A stretch of DNA of 64,000 nt from Arenimonas sp. (GTDB lineage Bacteria; Pseudomonadota; Gammaproteobacteria; Xanthomonadales; Xanthomonadaceae): the NCBI GenBank assembly GCA_026398695.1, contig JAPLSJ010000085.1, positions 1 to 64,000 of the forward strand. The letters are read 5' to 3'. The notes below the pieces were generated by a model. It was not told the origin of the DNA, made no database searches, and saw only the letters and a list, made by a program, of their open reading frames with translations. The translations under genes were made by a program, and so were the position numbers. Numbering within the stretch: position 1 is the stretch's first letter; each line of letters opens with the position of its first letter. Below are positions 33,001-40,455 of this stretch, one piece after another.

Positions 33001-34065
33001 GTGCCGGTACCGACGCAGGCGGGCGAAGAGACCCAGGAGTTCTCCGCCTATGCCTTCAACGAGGACCGCATCAAGGGCGAGACCGTAACCCGCAGCTGGA
33101 CCCGACCGGCGGTGGCGCCGCGACCACGCCGCGCCTACGTGCTGGCGATCGGCATCGATGACTACGACACGCCGCGCTTCCGCCTGAACTACGCCGTCGC
33201 GGACGCAAGGTTGATGGCCTCGCGCCTGTCCGACATCCCGGGTTATGAAACCCACCAGCTGGTGCTCGCCGCCGAACGCGGCGCCGACGGCCGTCGTGCG
33301 CGGGTGGATCGCGCCACGCTCGCGCGGGTGCTGTCGCTGCTGGCCGGCAATGCCGACCGTGAAGCCACGCTGGCTGCCCTGCGCGCGGACGGCATCGACG
33401 CAAGCGTGCTGCAGCCGGCGACGCCGGACGACGCCGTGATCGTCAGCTTCTCGGGCCACGGCTGGGCCAATCCGCAGGGCGATTTTTACCTGATCCCCGG
33501 CGACGGCCGTTGGCCGGACGGTTCGGAGACGCCGGACCTGTCCACGGTGTTCGCGACCGCGGACCTCGTGGCGCCGTTCCAGGTCATGCACGCCAATGAG
33601 ATCACGCTGGTGATCGACGCTTGCCATTCCGCCGCGAGCGTGTCCGACGGGCGCTTCAAGCCCGGTCCGATGGGCGACAGCGGGCTGGGCCAGCTGGCCT
33701 ACGACAAGGGCATCCGTATCCTGGCTGCGACCCAGGCCGACGACGTCGCGCTTGAGGACGCACGCCTGGGCCAGGGCCTGCTGACCTATGCGCTGGCGGT
33801 GGACGGACTGGGCGGCGGCCAGGCCGACCTCGACGCCGACGGCCGCATCCGCACCGATGAATGGCTGGCCTACGCGGTGCAACGCATGCCGACACTGGCC
33901 AACGATGCCCGCGTCGGCCGCATCGGCGCGGCGGGCGAGGGCAGCCGCGCGATCACGTTCAGCGACCTGCCCGCCGAGGCGCCAGCGCGGCGCGTGCAGC
34001 AGCCGGCGCTGTTCGACTTCAACCCCAAGGCCAGCACGTTGGTGCTGCGCGAGGAGACGCCATGA
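30037..34065 (+). CDS. lipoprotein with duplicated Cys-rich/WD40-like repeats and C-terminal caspase domain
   Basis: 1342 aa from the ATG at 30037; ATGs at 30088 and 30103 are alternatives, the last giving the neatest lipoprotein signal (MRIPGLLSCFGIFLLLTAC). Residues about 75-255 and 266-436 are a tandem duplication, each with a WD40-like blade (SLASDGSVVFWNV) and a Cys pair block (ACPGAHH..PWCTYV). More beta-propeller-like repeats follow to about 850. The caspase-fold (C14) domain covers about 1045-1290: VLAIGIDDYDTPRFRLNYAVAD, His in SFSGHGWA (H1141) and Cys in VIDACHSAA (C1196), so the dyad is intact. Its lipid anchor places it in the envelope, unlike typical cytosolic caspase-like effectors. 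The next gene overlaps by ATGA. Parts look less GC-rich than the neighbours (31561-31620 has 33 of 60 G/C). Confidence 0.88.
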   Translation: MIRKAVVPAPVRGLGRRMILPNMRIPGLLSCFGIFLLLTACSGQDAAPPPAAVTAAPSDAAATSDAVVEPKIIVQLGHQAPVIAVRWVDGGRHLASLASDGSVVFWNVASGAILDHAQIPLDPLLQAGQQQSPMRFHAFTDGPVAGTLAVAYVGKDAGVAEQACPGAHHAGKPWCTYVIDLATRVVRADAGVPIPAGELRHWPISPDGKLRPEPNHGNARRGLPNTGDEHFGDLDPTCTSVQRCRYGVTLFVHDANAIQEPMAIAQLVGHPSPVLAARWNSTGRSLTSLASDGSIVSWDVGQGIASQHAQVPLDARLLLPEGGNEPLLRLHAFTEGFDGGLMVAYEAANDAVAERACPGAHHPGTPWCTYVVEAWPFAVRADAELPIPAGESPLWPVSPNATLRPKASRGDLPNTGGGHSGTPCTPVQPCHYGVTVSATGGNTVSRALTGDPRNYFLDADVSPEGLRLLRVVDSYDPESGRITRVETLGLDSGSREPVFQTPRDYHHARWLDEKRYFLGSNGYDASNDTEDAMAGFPPARLIDPACAARGDCPAIESRWQTRTTDAGGLVALGSLESLCFKRPGRHRADNVICMGDSVDAGDGETSTDPPATGLAFRDADARDWRALVAPALADQRITAIETSSDGRQLAVATRAWVRADSPEAGQVLRLWLLDIPEGAVTAQRRLLEIVHPIAGETIRALSFSADGRRIVFTLNAAAQTGEPNAELYAVDTDAAAKVRTWPGFSQRVVAIGNDRVLGLDDGALLDLETGRIIVHIPFRTAAVRAGWIERSRLMWTSTEDGQVLFLDSGDGTLVLTLYALPDNRYFALAPGGRYDTNLSADTQLVRWLVPDAPWQSLAVQTFMRDYYEPGLYRRLLDCRASDTCATAFKPLPAIASLNRVLPEVRITGVRAGRDAAEAVVAVEVREGVDVDAPNGKTRSGLYNPRLFRNGRLVAMTPLQPEDAGTNIDEWRQRNAVQAANGVHQLEFTVPVPTQAGEETQEFSAYAFNEDRIKGETVTRSWTRPAVAPRPRRAYVLAIGIDDYDTPRFRLNYAVADARLMASRLSDIPGYETHQLVLAAERGADGRRARVDRATLARVLSLLAGNADREATLAALRADGIDASVLQPATPDDAVIVSFSGHGWANPQGDFYLIPGDGRWPDGSETPDLSTVFATADLVAPFQVMHANEITLVIDACHSAASVSDGRFKPGPMGDSGLGQLAYDKGIRILAATQADDVALEDARLGQGLLTYALAVDGLGGGQADLDADGRIRTDEWLAYAVQRMPTLANDARVGRIGAAGEGSRAITFSDLPAEAPARRVQQPALFDFNPKASTLVLREETP
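30259..31345 (+). repeat. tandem duplication of a ~180-residue Cys-containing module
   Basis: Segments 30259-30790 and 30832-31345 encode the same order of motifs: QLxGHxxPVxAxRW, SLASDGS, HAxxxxD, PGAHHxGxPWCTYV, PIPAGE, PNTG and a closing CxYGVT. Identity is clear in protein but diverged in DNA. Confidence 0.8.
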
Positions 34066-36080
34066 TGCGTGCGGTCCTGTTGATGTGTGCCCTCGCGGCC
34101 ATGCTGGGCGCCTGCAGCCGGCCGCCAGAATCGCCCCCGGCGCAGGCCGGCGACGCGCCCGCGCAGCGCGCGCCGGACACGCGGCGCATCCACGCCCTGA
34201 TCGTCGGCATCGACCGCTACCGGCACTCCGACGCACGCCAGCCGGCCGCCGTGTTCTCCGACCTGCGCGGCGCCGTCGGCGATGCGCTGCGCTTCAAGGA
34301 GGCGCTGGCCGAGCTTTACGGCGTCGACGTCGATGTGCCCGGACCGGGCGCCTGCGACTCGTCGAACGCCGCCACCACCACGCTGACCGACGACTGCGCC
34401 ACGCGCGCACGCATCCTCGAAGCGCTGGAGCAAAGCATTTCAACGCTGCGCGCGGGCGACACCCTGCTGTTCTATTTCGCCGGCCATGGCTCCCGCTACC
34501 GCGACGACGATGCCCGCAGCCAGGACACCGGCTACAACGGCACGATCCTGCCGGCCGATGCCCGCAATCCCGACGGTTCGCCAGGCGACATCTTCGATGT
34601 CGAACTCAAGGCGCTCAAGGATCGCGCGACGGCCAAGGGCCTCTTCTTCGTCAGCATCTTCGATTCCTGCAACTCCGCCACCGCCACCCGCTCCGGTGCC
34701 GCCGGCCTTTCACGCAGTGCGCCGGAACTCGCCGCTGCCGGGCCGCCTGCCGCCGCCGCGACCCCGGCGGGCGGCGACGGCTACTGGGTGCACCTGGCGG
34801 CCGCGCAGGACGGCGAGGAGGCGCAGGAGAGCGGCGGCGAGGTGAGCGCGCGCGCCGGCGTCTTCACCACCGCCCTGCTCGACACGCTGCGCATGCCGGG
34901 CATGCGCGATGCCACCTTCGGCGACCTGATCCACGAGGTGCGTCTGCGCGTGGCGGCGCGCGGCCATGCGGCGCAGACGCCGTCGGCCGAGGGCTCGCTG
35001 ACGGCGGTGCTGGGTGCGCGGTCGCGCACGATCATGCTGTACGACGTCGAGCATGCCGGTTCGGCAATGACGCTGCAGGCCGGCACCACCAGTGGCATCA
35101 CCCCGGGTTCGCGCTACGCGCTCTACGCCAGCCAGGCCGATGCGGTGTTGCGCCGGGGGCGGATCGACACCGCCTCGGTCGCGGAAGTGGCCGGCACCAC
35201 CGCCCGCCTGGTGGCCGACACAACGCCGGCCGTGCCGCTGCCCCCGCGGCTGGTGGCGGAAGAGATCGCGCATTTCCTTCCCGCCCGCAGCCTGGAGGTC
35301 GCCGTCGACCTGCCGGCGGGCCCGGCACGCGACGCGGCCGAAGCGGCGGTGCTTGCGACCGGCTTTGCCGCGGTGTCGCCCACCGGCGGCACGCGCCTTG
35401 TGGCGGCCGTGGACGATCCCGGCGCCGTCGCCATGCGCGCCGACGACGGCACGCTGCTGGCCGCGTCGCTCGGCCGCGCCGAAGACCCGGCGTTCCGCGA
35501 CCGCGTGGCCGATGCCTTGCGCAAGGTGGCCCGCGTCCAGCAGCTGCTGGCATTGCGCACGAGCGCCGTCACCGACAACGGTGCCGATCCCTTGCCGATC
35601 GCCGCCTGCATCGCGGCCGACGGCTACCGGCCCACCGCATGCCCTGCGCTGCAGGCCGGAGGCGTCCGCCGCATCGGCATGGGCGAACGGATCACCGCGA
35701 CCGTGATCAACCGCGGCTCCCGGCCGGCCTACGTCTACGTCCTGGCCATCGACCCCCGGAACGCGGTCGACCTGGTGCTGCCCAAGCCCGGCGAGTTCGA
35801 CCAACCGCTGCCGCCCAACCAGCCCTACCGGCGCTCGGGCATGTCCTTCGACCTGCCCGGGGCCTATCGTTTCGTGGTGATCGCCAGCGCGCGCCCGCTC
35901 CGCGCCGACGCCTTCCAGCAGGCCGGCACCGGCGCGCGCGACCTCGCCGCGTGCACCTCACCGCTCGAACGCCTGCTGTGCGCCAGCAGCGAGGGCCGTC
36001 GCGCCGTCGGCGTTACCGCCGTCGGCGACTGGTCCGCGCAGGTTTCCACCGTACTCGCCACTTCCGAGGAGATCCCATGA
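34062..36080 (+). CDS. caspase-family lipoprotein
   Basis: 672 aa. The start overlaps the previous stop (ATGATG at 34062). The signal ends MLGAC, so Cys18 is the likely lipidation site. The caspase-like p20 core spans about residues 42-290: RRIHALIVGIDRY, H142 in YFAGHGSR and C203 in IFDSCNSATATR. The His/Cys dyad is thus complete, and the acidic pocket residues around the Cys (FDSC) match prokaryotic metacaspase-like proteins, which usually cut after Arg or Lys. The C-terminal half (about 330-670) carries a beta-rich region with ITPGSRYALYASQAD and a DUF4384-like segment (GERITATVINRGSRPAYVYVLAID). Protease activity and targets are not shown by the sequence. Middle gene of a coupled three-gene operon. 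Confidence 0.9.
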   Translation: MMRAVLLMCALAAMLGACSRPPESPPAQAGDAPAQRAPDTRRIHALIVGIDRYRHSDARQPAAVFSDLRGAVGDALRFKEALAELYGVDVDVPGPGACDSSNAATTTLTDDCATRARILEALEQSISTLRAGDTLLFYFAGHGSRYRDDDARSQDTGYNGTILPADARNPDGSPGDIFDVELKALKDRATAKGLFFVSIFDSCNSATATRSGAAGLSRSAPELAAAGPPAAAATPAGGDGYWVHLAAAQDGEEAQESGGEVSARAGVFTTALLDTLRMPGMRDATFGDLIHEVRLRVAARGHAAQTPSAEGSLTAVLGARSRTIMLYDVEHAGSAMTLQAGTTSGITPGSRYALYASQADAVLRRGRIDTASVAEVAGTTARLVADTTPAVPLPPRLVAEEIAHFLPARSLEVAVDLPAGPARDAAEAAVLATGFAAVSPTGGTRLVAAVDDPGAVAMRADDGTLLAASLGRAEDPAFRDRVADALRKVARVQQLLALRTSAVTDNGADPLPIAACIAADGYRPTACPALQAGGVRRIGMGERITATVINRGSRPAYVYVLAIDPRNAVDLVLPKPGEFDQPLPPNQPYRRSGMSFDLPGAYRFVVIASARPLRADAFQQAGTGARDLAACTSPLERLLCASSEGRRAVGVTAVGDWSAQVSTVLATSEEIP

Positions 36081-37231
36081 GCCACCGCTTCCTTCCCTTG
36101 GTTTCGCTCGGCGCACTGTCGTGCGCCATGCTCGCCGCCTGCAGCGACCGCGCGCCGCCCGCACAGCCGCCGGCCTCAGCCCCGGCCCCGGTCACCAGCG
36201 TTGCGCCGCCGCCCGCGGCGTCGCCGGCTACCGCCCAGAGTTGCGAAGTGCGCCGCGAGCGCGCCGACAAAAGCGGTGGCCGCATCGTCGGCGGTGAGCC
36301 GGCCCGCCCCGGTTCGGCGCCCTGGCAGGTCGAGATCCTGTCTTCGCCCAGCTATGACGAAGCCGACCGTGCCTATGACCGGACTCTTGCCGATGGCGAC
36401 CCCTGCAAGATCTACCTCGCGGAGCGCGCCTCCTACGAGCTCGCGCACAAGTGTGGCGGCGCCTACATCGGCGACCGCTGGATCGCCACCGCCGCGCACT
36501 GCGTCGACAACATCCCCGGCTTCGACGGCAAGGAAGGCAATGTGCTGACCGACCGCCGGCTGCGGCTGGGCACCCAGAACCTCACGATCGAGGACGGCCT
36601 GTTCGCCATCGAATCGGTGGTGATCCACTCGGGTTACACGAAGGCAACCAAACTCCACGACATCGCGCTGGCCCGGGTGGCGGAGGACCCGCGCATCGCT
36701 GAGTTCGAGGCGAGCGGACGCCTGGTCGCGGTGCCGGTGATGGCTCCCGGCGACCGCGATTTCGACGCCGGCGAGGCGCTGCGCGTCACCGGCTGGGGCT
36801 GGATGGGCCAGCGCAACGAGCGGGATGCGGTCAGCCGACTGGACAGTGCAAGGCAGCTGCAGCGCAATCCGGCCGACCTGCAGCAGCTGACGTTGAACTA
36901 TCTGCCCGACGCGCAGTGCGCGCAGGAGTATGGCGAGTTCTACGGCCCTGGCGCCCTGTGTGCCGGCACGCTGGCGGCGGATGGCAGCATCGAAGTCGGC
37001 AAGGACAGCTGCCAGGGCGACAGCGGCGGCCCGCTGACCCGCGAAGAGGATGGCGGCGCGCGCAGCCTGGTGGGCGTGGTTTCAGGCGGCAAGGGCTGCG
37101 GCGCGGGCAAGCCGGCGGTGTACACGCGGATGTCCTACTACGGCGACTGGATCGCCGCCGCGAAGGCGGAGGCGAAGTCCGGCGAGGTGGTGCGGGTGCC
37201 GCGGCAGGAGGCCGCGTCCGGATCGCGCTGA
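36077..37231 (+). CDS. lipid-anchored trypsin-like serine protease (S1A zymogen)
   Basis: 384 aa, ATGA-coupled to the caspase gene. The lipoprotein signal ends MLAAC (Cys22). A Pro/Ala linker leads to a canonical zymogen activation site GGR|IVGGEPARPG, with cleavage expected after Arg69. The chymotrypsin-fold triad is H141 (TAAHCV), D195 (HDIALA) and S316 (GDSGGPL); D310 six residues before S316 predicts Arg/Lys specificity. Cysteines allow the standard pairs plus an extra C56-C110 pair that could hold the propeptide. Eukaryotic-type trypsins with a full activation peptide occur in some Lysobacter and Xanthomonas relatives, but membrane tethering next to two caspases is unusual. A linked cascade is inferred, not shown. 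Confidence 0.93.
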   Translation: MSHRFLPLVSLGALSCAMLAACSDRAPPAQPPASAPAPVTSVAPPPAASPATAQSCEVRRERADKSGGRIVGGEPARPGSAPWQVEILSSPSYDEADRAYDRTLADGDPCKIYLAERASYELAHKCGGAYIGDRWIATAAHCVDNIPGFDGKEGNVLTDRRLRLGTQNLTIEDGLFAIESVVIHSGYTKATKLHDIALARVAEDPRIAEFEASGRLVAVPVMAPGDRDFDAGEALRVTGWGWMGQRNERDAVSRLDSARQLQRNPADLQQLTLNYLPDAQCAQEYGEFYGPGALCAGTLAADGSIEVGKDSCQGDSGGPLTREEDGGARSLVGVVSGGKGCGAGKPAVYTRMSYYGDWIAAAKAEAKSGEVVRVPRQEAASGSR

Positions 37232-37241
37232 CGCGATCCGG
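37218..37241 (+). terminator. hairpin at the end of the trypsin gene
   Basis: CCGGATCGCG and CGCGATCCGG pair perfectly across a 4 nt loop and include the stop codon. No U-tract; a second small inverted repeat follows. It lies between convergent genes. Confidence 0.4.
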
Positions 37242-37262
37242 CGCGGGTCCCGGGGACCGGGA

Positions 37263-37529
37263 CTACTCTTCGGACGGCGTGGTGCGCTCGACCGTGCCGG
37301 TCTGCTCTTCGGGGCCGGTGCGCTCGACCGTGCCGGTCTGCTCCTCGGGGCCCGTGCGCTCGACCGTGCCGGTCTGCTCTTCGGGGCCCGTGCGCTCGAC
37401 CGTGCCGGTCTGGGCGTCGGGTGCGACGGTGGCGGGCGCGGCCTCGGCGGCCGGCTCCGCCGGTTTGTTGCATGCGGTCAGGCCCAGCGCGAGCCCTACC
37501 AAGAGTACCGTTTCGACAACGTGGCGCAT
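37263..37529 (-). CDS. small repeat lipoprotein
   Basis: 88 aa with a lipoprotein signal (VETVLLVGLALGLTAC, Cys20). After an Ala/Pro/Glu linker it is four repeats of TGTVERTGPEEQ, ending SEE, so the mature part is acidic and extended. A strong aggaga site precedes the ATG. It starts 27 bp after the TIR-TPR gene on the same strand, hence probably cotranscribed. No homology is recognised; the repeat makes a length-variable surface or spacer protein likely, by inference. Confidence 0.75.
   Translation of the reverse strand: MRHVVETVLLVGLALGLTACNKPAEPAAEAAPATVAPDAQTGTVERTGPEEQTGTVERTGPEEQTGTVERTGPEEQTGTVERTTPSEE
37282..37412 (-). repeat. 36 bp tandem repeat
   Basis: The word gtgcgctcg begins at 37282, 37318, 37354 and 37390, exactly 36 bp apart. 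The units are nearly identical and encode TGTVERTGPEEQ. Confidence 0.9.
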
Positions 37530-37556
37530 GGTGCTTCTCCTGTCTTCCCCAGTGGA

Positions 37557-39521
37557 CTAGATGAAACCGACCGCTTTCGCGAGCGCGTTGTAGCCGTCGG
37601 TGCCGCGCAGCGGCTCGAGCATCGGATCGGCGTACATCTGCATGATGCCGCCGTCGCGCAGGTCCCACGCCGCCTGCAGCGACGCCAGTGCCTTCGCGAT
37701 GTCGCCCCATTGGGCGTACACCTGCGCGTATTGGTAGTGGCTCTTGTCACCGTACTCGGCGACCAGCGCGGCCAGCGTGGCCTCGGCCGCCTTGCGGTCG
37801 CCGGCGCGCATCTCCAGGATCGCCAGGCCCGGCTTGCTTCGCACGGCGCTGCGTTCCTTCGAGAACGAAGCGCGGGCATCGTCGTCGGCACCCGCCATCA
37901 GCTGCGCGAAGCCCATGGAGGCGCGGACGCCGGCCAGGGTCGGGTTGAGTTCGATCGCCTTGCGGTAGGCGACGATCGCCGCGGCGTGGTCGCCGGCGTT
38001 GTGGCGGATGTCGCCCAGCGAGCGGAAGACGCGCGGATTGATCGGGTCCAGCGTTGCCGCGCGCTGGATCACTTCGGTGGCGCGCGCGTGGTCGCGCAGG
38101 TTCGACTGGAACGTCGCGTAGCGGGCGAGCACGTCGGCGTCGCCTGGCGCCAGTTCATGGGAGCGCTTGAACGGCTCGCGTGCGCCGCGCATGTCGAGCT
38201 TGCCGGTGGCCATTGCGAAGCCGAGCGCCGAAAAGGCTTCGGCGAAGTCCGGCGCCAGCGCGGTCGCGGTTCGTGCGGCAGCCTCCGCGGCGTCGTAGGC
38301 GCGCACGCGTTCGTCATGCTCGGCGTAGAGATTGCCGATCAGCGCCAGTGCCCGTGCGCGCGCCGCGTGCGCGCCGGCGTAGCGCGCATCGAGCGCGATC
38401 GCCTGTTCGAAGTAGGCCAGCGCGCGGCGATCGCTTTCCTCGTCGATGCCGGCTTCGTACAGCGCGCGTCCGTGCAGGTAGGCGTCGAACGCCGCGACAT
38501 TGGCGGTGCCGCCGACCAGGGTTTGGCTGCTGGCGCCCGGGCCCTCGATCGCCGCCGACAGCGCGGCGGCGACGGCGCCGCCAATCTCCAGCTGCACGGC
38601 GAAGATGTCGGCCAGCGGGCGCTCCCAGCTCTCGGCCCAGCGGCTCAGGCCGGTGCTGCCGTCGGTAAGTTCGGCGGCAATCTTCACCCGCTCGCCCTGC
38701 TTCTGCACGTTGCCGGTGAGCAGGAAATCGACGCCCAGTGCGCTGGCGATCGCCCGGTCGTTCTCCTGCGCTTCGCCGGCCTGCTCGGACGACGTCTGCC
38801 CGGCGATCTGCAGCAGTTGATTGCGCGACAGCTGCGTGCGGATTTCCGAAGTCAGGCCGTCGGAGAAATAGCGCTGCTCGGGGTCGTTGCTCAGGTTGGC
38901 GAACGGCAGCACCGCGATGCGGCGCGACGCGTTCGCGCCCCGCTGGCTGGCGCCGGGTTCGCGTGCACGCCACAGCAGCGTGCCGCCGCCCGCGGCGACC
39001 AGCGCGAAAACGCCGGCAGCCAGCAGGTTCCGGCGCGTCCGGGACGGCCCGGCGGGGCGCGCCGCGGCGGGCGACGGGGCCGCGCCGTCGTGCAGGGCAG
39101 CCACGGCGCGCACCAGCTTTTGCATGGGTTCGCTGCGCGACTTGCCAAGCACCTGCGAAACGTCGATGAACTGGAATTGCCCGAACCCCAGGGGCGGCTG
39201 GCTGCCGTCGATGGACAGAGGCACCAGGCGCCCGGTCTCGCGGCCGCGCGTGGCTTCGTCGTGCACCCAGTGCGAGGCCGTGGAACTCTTCGACCACAGC
39301 ACCACCACCACGCGCGCCTGCTGCAGCGCGGTTTCCGTGGCGTGGGAGAAGCGCTGGCCGCCTTCGATCAGGCCGTCCCACCAGACCTGGAACCCGGCCT
39401 CTTCCAGCACGCGCACGACCGCCACCGCGGCCTTGCGGTCGGTATGGGAATAGCTGACGAATACAGTGTGCGGCGGCGCGGCACCACCGGATTGGGCTTC
39501 GTTTGCAGGCGGGCTGGGCAT
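37557..39521 (-). CDS. TIR domain - membrane helix - TolB-like - TPR protein
   Basis: 654 aa. The TIR domain covers about 19-145 (TVFVSYSHTDRKAA, VWWDGLIEGG, LWSKSSTASHWVHDEA); the conserved SxxS..W...E pattern puts the candidate NADase glutamate at E89. A transmembrane helix (about 165-184) follows, then a TolB/FlgO-like domain (200-330: RIAVLPFANLSNDPEQRYFSDGLTSEI) and TPR repeats from about 345 to the end. The TIR part would thus be cytoplasmic and the TPR part periplasmic if N-in. TIR-TolB-TPR proteins occur in several proteobacteria with unknown roles. A NADase or second-messenger function is possible but unproven. Convergent to the caspase operon, 31 bp from it via the small lipoprotein. 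Confidence 0.88.
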   Translation of the reverse strand: MPSPPANEAQSGGAAPPHTVFVSYSHTDRKAAVAVVRVLEEAGFQVWWDGLIEGGQRFSHATETALQQARVVVVLWSKSSTASHWVHDEATRGRETGRLVPLSIDGSQPPLGFGQFQFIDVSQVLGKSRSEPMQKLVRAVAALHDGAAPSPAAARPAGPSRTRRNLLAAGVFALVAAGGGTLLWRAREPGASQRGANASRRIAVLPFANLSNDPEQRYFSDGLTSEIRTQLSRNQLLQIAGQTSSEQAGEAQENDRAIASALGVDFLLTGNVQKQGERVKIAAELTDGSTGLSRWAESWERPLADIFAVQLEIGGAVAAALSAAIEGPGASSQTLVGGTANVAAFDAYLHGRALYEAGIDEESDRRALAYFEQAIALDARYAGAHAARARALALIGNLYAEHDERVRAYDAAEAAARTATALAPDFAEAFSALGFAMATGKLDMRGAREPFKRSHELAPGDADVLARYATFQSNLRDHARATEVIQRAATLDPINPRVFRSLGDIRHNAGDHAAAIVAYRKAIELNPTLAGVRASMGFAQLMAGADDDARASFSKERSAVRSKPGLAILEMRAGDRKAAEATLAALVAEYGDKSHYQYAQVYAQWGDIAKALASLQAAWDLRDGGIMQMYADPMLEPLRGTDGYNALAKAVGFI

Positions 39522-39547
39522 GCTCAGGACGGTATCGCCGTGCCGTC

Positions 39548-39572
39548 GGCCCCGGGCAGCACGGCCGGGGCC
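39548..39572 (-). other. hairpin in the leader of the TIR-TPR gene
   Basis: GGCCCCGG and CCGGGGCC (8 bp, 9 nt loop) sit 27 bp before the start codon. The rest of the 250 bp gap to the peroxiredoxin gene shows only a TATAGT at 39650-39655 on the minus strand without a -35. Confidence 0.3.
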
Positions 39573-39769
39573 CTAGCGTCTGCTGAGGTGGGTGAGGCAG
39601 GTTGCTGTCGCATGCTGGATAGCCGGAATCCCGTTGCGAATTCGTTCGGACTATAGCATCGGATTTGCGCGCTTCATGCCCGCCGAAGCCCGGCGGCGTG
39701 CGTCAGCGGCCGGCTCGCGGCAAAGGGAAGGCGGCCGCAGCCGCCTTCCCGTGGCCTTGCCCGGGTGGG

Positions 39770-40249
39770 TCAGGCCAGGTGTTCGAGCACGTAGTCGGCC
39801 GAGGAGACCTTGAACTCGCCGGGGGCCTCGACGTGCAGCTGCTTGACGACGCCGTCCTCGGCGTACAGCGCGAAGCGCTTGGCGCGCAGGCCCATGCCGA
39901 AGGCCGTGGCGTCGAGCTCCAGGCCCAGGGCCTTGGCGAAGACGGCGTTGCCGTCGGCCAGCATGTGCACGCCTTCGGGCACGTCCTGGCTCTTGGCCCA
40001 GGCGTCCATCACGAAGGCGTCGTTCACCGACAGGCAGGCCACTTCGATGCCGCGCTTCTGGAACTCGCCGAACTTCTCGGCGTAGCCCGGCAGGTGCTTG
40101 GCCGAACAGGTCGGGGTGAAGGCGCCCGGCACGGCGAACAGCACCACCTTCTTGCCGTCAAAGAGTTCCTCGGTGTTCACGGCCTGCACGCCGTCCTTGA
40201 GGATGTTGAGGGTGGCGTGGGGGATCTTGTCGCCGATCTGGATGGTCAT
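39770..40249 (-). CDS. peroxiredoxin, Prx5 type
   Basis: 159 aa thiol peroxidase that reduces hydrogen peroxide and organic peroxides. The peroxidatic Cys is C48 in VPGAFTPTCSAKHLPGY, the Prx5/redoxin active site; DAFVMDAWAKSQD and a C-terminal FKVSSADYVLEHL complete the family pattern. The ATG at 40249 (MTIQIGDKIPHATL) is the family start; the ORF-track extension upstream lacks similarity. No resolving Cys of the AhpC type is visible beyond C72 (VACLSVND). Probably coupled to glutathione/glutaredoxin. Monocistronic, divergent from the Hsp20 gene. Confidence 0.94.
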   Translation of the reverse strand: MTIQIGDKIPHATLNILKDGVQAVNTEELFDGKKVVLFAVPGAFTPTCSAKHLPGYAEKFGEFQKRGIEVACLSVNDAFVMDAWAKSQDVPEGVHMLADGNAVFAKALGLELDATAFGMGLRAKRFALYAEDGVVKQLHVEAPGEFKVSSADYVLEHLA

Positions 40250-40455
40250 GCGGAACTCCGTGGAGTGGGGGTCAATGCCCATTCTAACGGGCCGACATGA
40301 ACGCCATGTCTTGCCGGCCACGGGGGTGCCGCTGCCGGCAAGAAAGTCGCCGTTGGGGCTGGATTTCGCCGATTTCAACGGCTTGAAGCCGGCATCGCCA
40401 GCCCAATCTTCCTGGTCATGGCGGCAATGTGCCGCTGAACCCACGGAGAAACACC

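Noticed and set aside
30850-34236. An 1128 aa minus-strand frame opposite the caspase lipoprotein
   Set aside because: Shadow frame; the sense strand has lipobox, repeats and caspase motifs.
34062-37231. Frameshifted single fusion protein suggested by overlapping long frames (33788..37231 and 33861..36080)
   Set aside because: The frames are separate genes joined by ATGA overlaps, each with its own lipoprotein signal.
37282-37412. CRISPR-like array
   Set aside because: The 36 bp period has no unique spacers; it is an in-frame coding repeat.
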